This document shows positions 15,133-19,384 of a stretch of 19,384 nucleotides of DNA, in pieces. Position 1 is the first letter of the stretch; each line of letters starts with the position of its first letter. The stretch spans positions 1 to 19,384 of the forward strand of contig JADFQT010000005.1 in the NCBI GenBank assembly GCA_022561675.1. The letters run 5' to 3'. Below the pieces are notes generated by a model. It ran no database searches. It saw nothing but the letters and a program-made list of their open reading frames with translations, and had not been told where the DNA came from. The stretch comes from Chloroflexota bacterium (lineage in GTDB: Bacteria > Chloroflexota > Dehalococcoidia > Lucifugimonadales > UBA3495). The translations under genes and the position numbers were made by a program.

Positions 15133-15546
15133 GTGGGAACTTTTCAGGTAGCCATAGAGATAGGCGACACCCAAGGCAGCCGTTTCGAACCGCTTGAGGC
15201 TCGGGCCAATACCGGCAGCAGCTATACGTGGGTGCCAAGGGATGTTCTGCAAAGGCTGGGCGTCCCAGTGCAAGCCCGCTGGGAGTTCGAGTTGGCGAAC
15301 GGCCAGATTATCGAAAGGGAGATCGCCCAGACTTGGGTGCGCTATAACTGCAACTCACAAATCACCTTCGTAGTCTTCGGCGATGAAGGGTCTTCGCCGC
15401 TGCTGGGGGCCTACACGCTGGAAGGGTTTCGCTTGGCCGCCGATCCGCTGAACGGACGGCTGGTTCCAGTCCGCGGCCTGGCGATGCGTCTCCAGGTGGC
15501 CACCCTGGTCGCCTCCTCACTTTCCCCTGAGCCGCCGACCCGCTAG
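15133..15546 (+). CDS. Retropepsin-like aspartic protease homologue with Asp-to-Asn active site
   Basis: A 137-residue single-domain protein of the clan AA, retroviral-type aspartic protease family found in prokaryotes. Matching features are the start MGTFQVAIEIGD, the active-site loop followed by SSYTWVPRDVLQRLGVP, FELANGQIIEREI, ITFVVFGDEG, PLLGAYTLEGFRLAADP and RLVPVRGL. The family's DTG triad reads NTG here: Asn26 from AAT at 15208-15210, one base from GAT. A dimeric protease without this Asp would be expected to be inactive. The start is GTG 15133, matching the family N-terminus; its Shine-Dalgarno is poor (GAGG only 2 nt away). It lies 32 bases after the RelE-like gene, and its stop overlaps the stop of the opposing gene by 4 bases. 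Confidence 0.75.
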   Translation: MGTFQVAIEIGDTQGSRFEPLEARANTGSSYTWVPRDVLQRLGVPVQARWEFELANGQIIEREIAQTWVRYNCNSQITFVVFGDEGSSPLLGAYTLEGFRLAADPLNGRLVPVRGLAMRLQVATLVASSLSPEPPTR

Positions 15547-16115
15547 CTATTGGTGCTGCGTTCGGAGATGGGGCGCTTGGCCTGATTGGCCGAAATCTCC
15601 TCGGTGTTCCAAAGATGGGAGAAGTGTAGCGCCCGGGGACAGTGGCCGTATGACTCCTCCACTTCAATAATTATCCCCTGCAAATGCATGGAGCGGTCGT
15701 CAATCTCATAAAGAGAAACCTCCACGCTCCTGCGCTCCAACTCCTCCTTATCCGCAATGGTCACCCGGCCGTTCACCCGCACCGTATCGTTCACCCCGGG
15801 AATGAAGAAGATCAGTCCAACGTGAGGGTTGGCATCCACGTTCTGGTAGGACTGGAACAGCCGGTTGCCGGCCACGTCGGGCAAAAGCAGATGCCGGTCA
15901 TCCAGAACCTTGACGAATCCCGGCTTGCCTCCCTTGGGCGAGGCGTCGCAATTGCCTTCCCCGTCGCTGGAAGCCATCACCGTAAAGGGGGAGTTGCTGA
16001 TGAACTCCTGGACATAGTCGGTCATATAGCTTTTGACCTTGGTGGCGGCCCTTCCGGAGGCGTATCCGAATTGCTCTGAGAAACGGTTGAGGGTCAGCGC
16101 CTGTTCGGTAGTCAT
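15543..16115 (-). CDS. Pyridoxamine 5'-phosphate oxidase-family (PPOX) flavin-binding protein
   Basis: A 190-residue split-barrel flavoprotein. NSPFTVMASSDGEGNCDASPKGGKPGFVKVLDDRHLLLPDVAGNRLF is the characteristic FMN-binding block (strand, SPKGG loop, then DxxGNRxF). Next come NVDANPHVGLIFFIPGVNDTVRVNGRV and a CPRALHFSHLW segment typical of the broad-specificity PPOX subgroup. Such proteins use FMN or F420 to reduce or bind small molecules; the true pyridoxamine oxidase (PdxH) differs in its C-terminus, so this is not a pdxH. ATG 16115 has AGGAG about 9 nt upstream. It is convergent with, and overlaps by 4 bases, the retropepsin-like gene. Confidence 0.85.
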   Translation of the reverse strand: MTTEQALTLNRFSEQFGYASGRAATKVKSYMTDYVQEFISNSPFTVMASSDGEGNCDASPKGGKPGFVKVLDDRHLLLPDVAGNRLFQSYQNVDANPHVGLIFFIPGVNDTVRVNGRVTIADKEELERRSVEVSLYEIDDRSMHLQGIIIEVEESYGHCPRALHFSHLWNTEEISANQAKRPISERSTNS

Positions 16116-16143
16116 TTAACCTACTCCTGCCGTGGTCCAAATT

Positions 16144-16181
16144 CCGGGGTCCAGATACCGGGGTCCAGATACCGGGGTCCG
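16144..16181. repeat. 14-bp tandem repeat, 2.7 copies
   Basis: CCGGGGTCCAGATA occurs at 16144-16157 and 16158-16171 exactly, then CCGGGGTCC again from 16172. It sits 28 bases upstream of the PPOX start codon. The spacing could serve as a multi-site operator or be a slippage product. Confidence 0.6.
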
Positions 16182-16446
16182 ATTTTCTTTCCCGCACTAT
16201 TATGGCCCTATTCTACCTGGGTGGCAGCCGGCCGACAAGCAGTTGGGTCACCGCAAAGTGGATTTCCCGTGAACTAGGGACTTTTTCGCCGGTTCGCCGC
16301 TGTTCGGCCAGGTTCACGTAAGATGGGGACAATTTGCTATGGGCACACCCACCGACATAGGTGTTACGAGTAGTGCGAATAGGTTGGTGTTTGGTTAGCG
16401 TTGAAGATGTTCAAAATAATCCTGATCGGGAACCCATGGGGAGTCC
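16182..16446. other. Intergenic region upstream of the sensor kinase
   Basis: With the tandem repeat this is a ~330-base gap between divergent genes. A 7-bp inverted repeat, CGTGAAC (16268-16274) and GTTCACG (16312-16318), has 37 bases between its arms. No clear consensus promoter stands out; TTGGTT followed 18 bases later by AATAAT, roughly 50 bases before the kinase start, is a weak candidate. Confidence 0.4.
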
Positions 16447-18048
16447 ATGAAGCACCTGAAAGAGAACCTTCTGGTTCAGTTTTCCCTGGCCAGTTTCCTG
16501 ATAATCGGCATGCTGGCGATAACTCTTTCGGTGGTAATTACCACCCAGCTTGACCATAATGTCGAGCACTTGCGGGAACACGGCGCCGCAATGATGGCGG
16601 GCGCCATGATTAAAGACACAGATCCCTTTTCTATCCCCAGCCTCAGCGCGGAAGTGCGTACATTGCAATTAAAAACCCTGGGCATCATCGGCGTCAGCTT
16701 TTTCGTATTGTATGGAGGGCTGGTCTCAATTGTGTGGCGTGGCTGGGGCACCATAGTAAAGCAGCGGCGCGAACTCGAGGCGACCAATGCGACCCTTGAG
16801 GAAAGAGTAAGGGAATTGAAAGACGCCAATGAGCAACTTCTGGCAGAGACCAGGGAACGCCAGCAGCTCCAGGAACAGCTCCAGCAATCCCAGAAGATGG
16901 AGGCTATCGGCCAGCTGGCTGGTGGTGTGGCCCATGACCTCAACAACATGCTGACTCCCATTATGGGTTACGCCCAGATGGAGATGGCAAAACTGCCCTC
17001 CGGAGACAGCTCGAGTAACAGTTTGGAGCAGATCCACAAGGCTGCCGAGCGTGCCGCCGACCTGACCCGCCAGCTTTTGGCCTTCTCCCGTCGCCAGGTT
17101 GTCGAGCCCAAGGTGATCGACCTGAACGACCTGATTATCGACCTGGACCAGATGCTGCGCCGGCTCCTCGGTCAGGACATCGAGTTGGTTACGCTGCCGT
17201 CGGGCAACCTGGACCTGGTCGAAGCCGACCCAGGTCAAATAGAGCAGGTCATAATGAACCTGGCGATTAATGCCCGCGACGCGATGCCCAATGGCGGTAA
17301 GCTGACCATCGAAACCGCCAATATCACCCTGGATGAACCAGACGCCCTCCAGCGCTCCGAAGCCTCATCCGGCCCCCACGTGATGCTATCGGTCACTGAC
17401 ACCGGCAGGGGAATGACAAAGGAGGTCCAGAGCCGAATCTTCGAACCTTTCTTCACGACCAAGGAAGAAGGGAAGGGCACTGGCTTGGGACTTGCTACTT
17501 GCTTTGGCATTGCCAAGCAGAGCGGCGGTCACATCGAAGTTCAGAGCGAGTTGGGGCAGGGAACTACCTTCAAGCTGTATATCCCGAGTACCGAATCGGC
17601 GATCGAAGTGAGGGAAGAAAGCAGCGAATCTGAGACACTTAGCGTATCGCTGGGTGGCACAGAGACAGTGCTATTGGCCGAAGACGAACCGTTGGTGCGC
17701 AAGCTGGTGGCAGAAGTGTTGCGAGACCAAGGCTACCAGGTTATGGAGGCGGCAACCGGACAAGAAGCGCTGGAAATATTCCAATCCCAGGAGCCCGGCT
17801 CGATACAGATGTTATTTACCGATGTGGTGATGCCCCAAATGGGCGGGATCGAGTTGGCCCAACGTGTTATGGATATCCAGCCAAATACCAAGGTGCTGTT
17901 TGCTTCCGGCTACACTCAAGAGCCACTGTTCCTCACCGTAGATCCGTCTCAAGAAATCCGGTTTATCCAGAAACCCTTCCTTCCCGATGCTTTGGCCTTA
18001 AAAGTGCGGGAGGTTCTTGATTGGGAACCTGCCAGGGCTGAAGTCTGA
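16447..18048 (+). CDS. Hybrid sensor histidine kinase/response regulator
   Basis: A 533-residue membrane kinase with its own receiver. TM1 (~10-32) and TM2 (~77-97) flank a short ~45-residue outside segment. A coiled-coil linker (~103-152) rich in Gln/Glu leads to the HisKA H-box with His163 in GGVAHDLNNML. The HATPase part has N-box NLAINARDAM (271-280), DTGRGM (from 318), FEPFFTTK and GTGLGL (344-349). The C-terminal receiver (~413-530) has AEDEP, phospho-acceptor Asp459 in LFTDVVMP and the switch Lys in QKPF. There is no PAS domain. The GGVAHDLNN signature places it with the hybrid kinases that lack a dedicated partner gene nearby. No DNA-binding regulator is adjacent, so its output is unknown. 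The Shine-Dalgarno (GGGGAG) is unusually close to ATG 16447. Confidence 0.92.
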   Translation: MKHLKENLLVQFSLASFLIIGMLAITLSVVITTQLDHNVEHLREHGAAMMAGAMIKDTDPFSIPSLSAEVRTLQLKTLGIIGVSFFVLYGGLVSIVWRGWGTIVKQRRELEATNATLEERVRELKDANEQLLAETRERQQLQEQLQQSQKMEAIGQLAGGVAHDLNNMLTPIMGYAQMEMAKLPSGDSSSNSLEQIHKAAERAADLTRQLLAFSRRQVVEPKVIDLNDLIIDLDQMLRRLLGQDIELVTLPSGNLDLVEADPGQIEQVIMNLAINARDAMPNGGKLTIETANITLDEPDALQRSEASSGPHVMLSVTDTGRGMTKEVQSRIFEPFFTTKEEGKGTGLGLATCFGIAKQSGGHIEVQSELGQGTTFKLYIPSTESAIEVREESSESETLSVSLGGTETVLLAEDEPLVRKLVAEVLRDQGYQVMEAATGQEALEIFQSQEPGSIQMLFTDVVMPQMGGIELAQRVMDIQPNTKVLFASGYTQEPLFLTVDPSQEIRFIQKPFLPDALALKVREVLDWEPARAEV

Positions 18049-18462
18049 GTTCCAATTACACCCTGCCCTTATCCACAACATGGTAAGGCAGCGGGCGCCC
18101 TGCCCGGCCCCAATGAGGGGTATTCCCCAGTACCCTAGGAAATCGGCGAGCCGACCTGCCTCAATTCAACTATTTCCCGTGTCTTTTCCCTAATTGTACC
18201 TTCTTAGCTAGGAGTGCCACCTATCATCAGATAGGTGACACTCCTCTACAAGCCGGTCTACGCCTGCCATAACATAGCTATAACAGATTGGGAGGTTCAA
18301 TATTCGCCAGCTATAGGAGCCGGCGCATTGAATACCCAGTTGCTTGAAAGCCCGTAGCTGCGATGGTCCACCGCCCAACAGGCGGTAATTTCCCGCCACA
18401 TCGACGCACCAAAGGGGAACGAAACTATCTGTGGCTACCGGGCAATGAGAGGGTATCCTTAT
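18049..18462. other. Gene-free gap with a long palindrome
   Basis: About 410 bases between the kinase and zinc-ribbon genes. It contains GC-rich short inverted repeats just after the kinase stop (no T tract), the 36-base palindrome at 18210-18245 and a small GGCGG/CCGCC hairpin (18381-18397). The leftward ORF spanning 18208-18681 overlaps the zinc-ribbon gene and looks like a shadow. No RNA gene was recognised. Confidence 0.5.
18210..18245. repeat. Near-perfect 16-bp-arm inverted repeat
   Basis: The left arm 18210-18225 starts AGGAGTGCCACC; the right arm 18230-18245 ends GACACTCCT. They pair at 15 of 16 positions around the 4-base spacer ATCA. The one mismatch becomes a G-U pair if the minus strand is transcribed. 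No T tract follows on either strand. It could be a remnant of insertion-sequence ends, a small palindromic element or a strong operator. Confidence 0.6.
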
Positions 18463-18720
18463 ATGTTCTGGTTCAAGAGGTGTCCCCGTTGCTCCGGGGA
18501 TTTGTTCGAAGAAAACGACCAATACGGCCATTTCATCACCTGCATGCAGTGCGGATTCAGCAAAGATACAGTAGAGCCCCTGACTGACGCCGACGACATT
18601 AGCTTGTCGCCGATACCGGCTCCGGCGGTCCCCAAGTTCGAGGGAGGCAAGCGCCGCCGAATATCCCATGGGGGCCGTCACTTCGCCCGAACCTTATACC
18701 CCGGGGATGCAGCCTCCTAA
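18463..18720 (+). CDS. Small zinc-ribbon protein
   Basis: An 85-residue protein with a Cys4 zinc ribbon near its N-terminus: CPRC (Cys7, Cys10) and CMQC (Cys27, Cys30) with a 16-residue spacer, introduced by MFWFKR. The middle is acidic and Pro/Ala-rich; the tail is basic (GGKRRR and several His/Arg). ATG 18463 is preferred to 18445 because GAGAGGG lies 9 nt upstream of it and the ribbon then starts at residue 7. Such mini-ribbons bind nucleic acid or protein partners; no specific function is known to me. It is a single gene followed by a good terminator. Confidence 0.7.
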   Translation: MFWFKRCPRCSGDLFEENDQYGHFITCMQCGFSKDTVEPLTDADDISLSPIPAPAVPKFEGGKRRRISHGGRHFARTLYPGDAAS

Positions 18721-18755
18721 ACGCCTCTAATAATCACTCCAAAGATTTGCTTAAG

Positions 18756-18786
18756 GCCGGCGGGGATAAAACCTGCCGGCTTTTCT
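18756..18786 (+). terminator. Rho-independent terminator after the zinc-ribbon gene
   Basis: GCCGGCGGG (18756-18764) pairs with CCTGCCGGC (18772-18780) at 8 of 9 positions and is followed by TTTTCT. It lies ~35 bases after the stop codon, in the right place to end that transcript. Confidence 0.75.
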
Positions 18787-19001
18787 GATCCCCCTCTCTC
18801 TTCGCCCCACTGTCCGGCACCGTACCCTACTTCCCTCCCCTGTGGTACCATGTTGCCTGCTTCGGACTATAGCAACGGCCAGGGTCAAATCAAGAATCAA
18901 CTACCGGCGAGTCCAACCGGGCCCCGATCATGACCAACCGAGAGCCAGGCGGGTGCGACCCACCCTAATTGGTGGTTGGACGGCAAGGAGGACCAGCGGG
19001 A

Positions 19002-19384
19002 ATGAAAGCGCTGCAAGACGTTCGGGTTCTAGATCTGACCAGAGCATTGGCCGGTCCCTTTTGCACCCTGATGCTGGGCGACTACGGAGCCGACGTGGTC
19101 AAGATCGAATTGCCCGGCACCGGGGATGACACCCGGCGCTGGGGGCCTCCCTTTATTGGGGAAGAAAGCGCCTACTTCCTCTCCATAAACCGCAATAAGC
19201 GCAGCCTCACTCTAAATTTCAAAGAGCCGGAAGCCATCAAGATTTTTTTGCAGTTGGTGGAAAAAGCTGACGTGGTGGTGGAAAACTTCACCCCTGGGGT
19301 CATGGGCCGGTTTGGTCTCGACTACCAAGCCGTCAAATCGGCAAACCCTCAAATTGTCTATTGCTCCATCTCTGGGTTCGGGCA
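19002..19384 (+). CDS. CoA-transferase family III (CaiB/BaiF), N-terminal part (runs off right edge)
   Basis: 127 residues are visible, in an open frame to the end of the window. The start MKALQDVRVLDLTRALAGPFCTLMLGDYGADVVKIE is the characteristic N-terminus of CaiB/BaiF enzymes. RRWGPPF, SAYFLSINRNKRSLTL and KADVVVENFTPGVMGRFGLDY, then NPQIVYCSISGFG, follow the family order. These enzymes move CoA between carboxylic acids through a catalytic Asp that lies beyond this edge. The substrate (carnitine, formyl, succinyl or aromatic acids in known members) cannot be told. ATG 19002 has GGAGG at 18987-18991. The 215 bases between the upstream terminator and this start hold no other gene. Confidence 0.9.
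   Translation, partial: MKALQDVRVLDLTRALAGPFCTLMLGDYGADVVKIELPGTGDDTRRWGPPFIGEESAYFLSINRNKRSLTLNFKEPEAIKIFLQLVEKADVVVENFTPGVMGRFGLDYQAVKSANPQIVYCSISGFG

Noticed and set aside
16144..16181. CRISPR array
   Set aside because: The repeats are 14 bases and directly adjacent, with no spacers between them, and no cas genes are nearby.
18208..18681. 157-codon leftward ORF over the zinc-ribbon gene
   Set aside because: It lies opposite a gene with clear CxxC motifs and a good ribosome-binding site, includes the long palindrome at its end and resembles no family. It is most likely a shadow.

Overview
The window is a piece of a bacterial chromosome of moderately high GC, fairly densely coded, with genes on both strands. 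No rRNA or tRNA gene, CRISPR array or intact transposase was seen. The gene mix points to an uncultured Chloroflexota bacterium, perhaps Dehalococcoidia or SAR202-like. It includes CoA-transferases of two families, a short-chain dehydrogenase-like protein, an AbrB/RelE pair with a retropepsin-like protein, a double-domain M16 peptidase, a lipoprotein HtrA and a small CxxC zinc-ribbon protein. This placement is an inference from gene content, not a phylogenetic result.

Layout. 1-346 (minus) is the start of a secreted subtilisin-like protease. 347-1021 is a long non-coding gap with a possible small transcription unit (promoter 561-590, intrinsic terminator 633-675) and two strong palindromes. 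1022-2478 (plus) encodes both subunits of a family I CoA-transferase. 2589-3341 (minus) is an SDR-fold protein that has lost most of its catalytic residues. 3743-4642 (plus) is an EamA transporter and 4774-5736 (minus) is branched-chain aminotransferase. 5896-9265 (plus) holds the DNA-uptake genes comEA and comEC, followed by RNase PH (9439-10185) and a lipoprotein HtrA protease (10225-11526). 11705-14362 (minus) is an M16 peptidase. 14555-15546 (plus) is a tight three-gene group: AbrB-type antitoxin, RelE/ParE-type toxin, and a retropepsin-like protein whose catalytic Asp is Asn. 15543-16115 (minus) is a PPOX-family flavoprotein. 16447-18048 (plus) is a hybrid sensor kinase, 18463-18720 (plus) a small zinc-ribbon protein, and from 19002 a family III CoA-transferase runs off the right edge.

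Functional threads. Acyl-CoA metabolism appears at both ends (CoA-transferases, SDR). The centre combines DNA uptake (ComEA binds DNA, ComEC is the channel), RNA processing (RNase PH) and surface protein quality control (HtrA, M16). Related GC-rich palindromic repeats sit in two convergent gene gaps (4682-4770 and 11558-11672). The second has 13-bp perfect terminal inverted repeats and looks like a small non-autonomous mobile element.

The most unusual points are the SDR-like protein with a stripped active site, the toxin-antitoxin pair followed by a catalytically altered retropepsin homologue, and the isolated promoter/terminator unit near 600.
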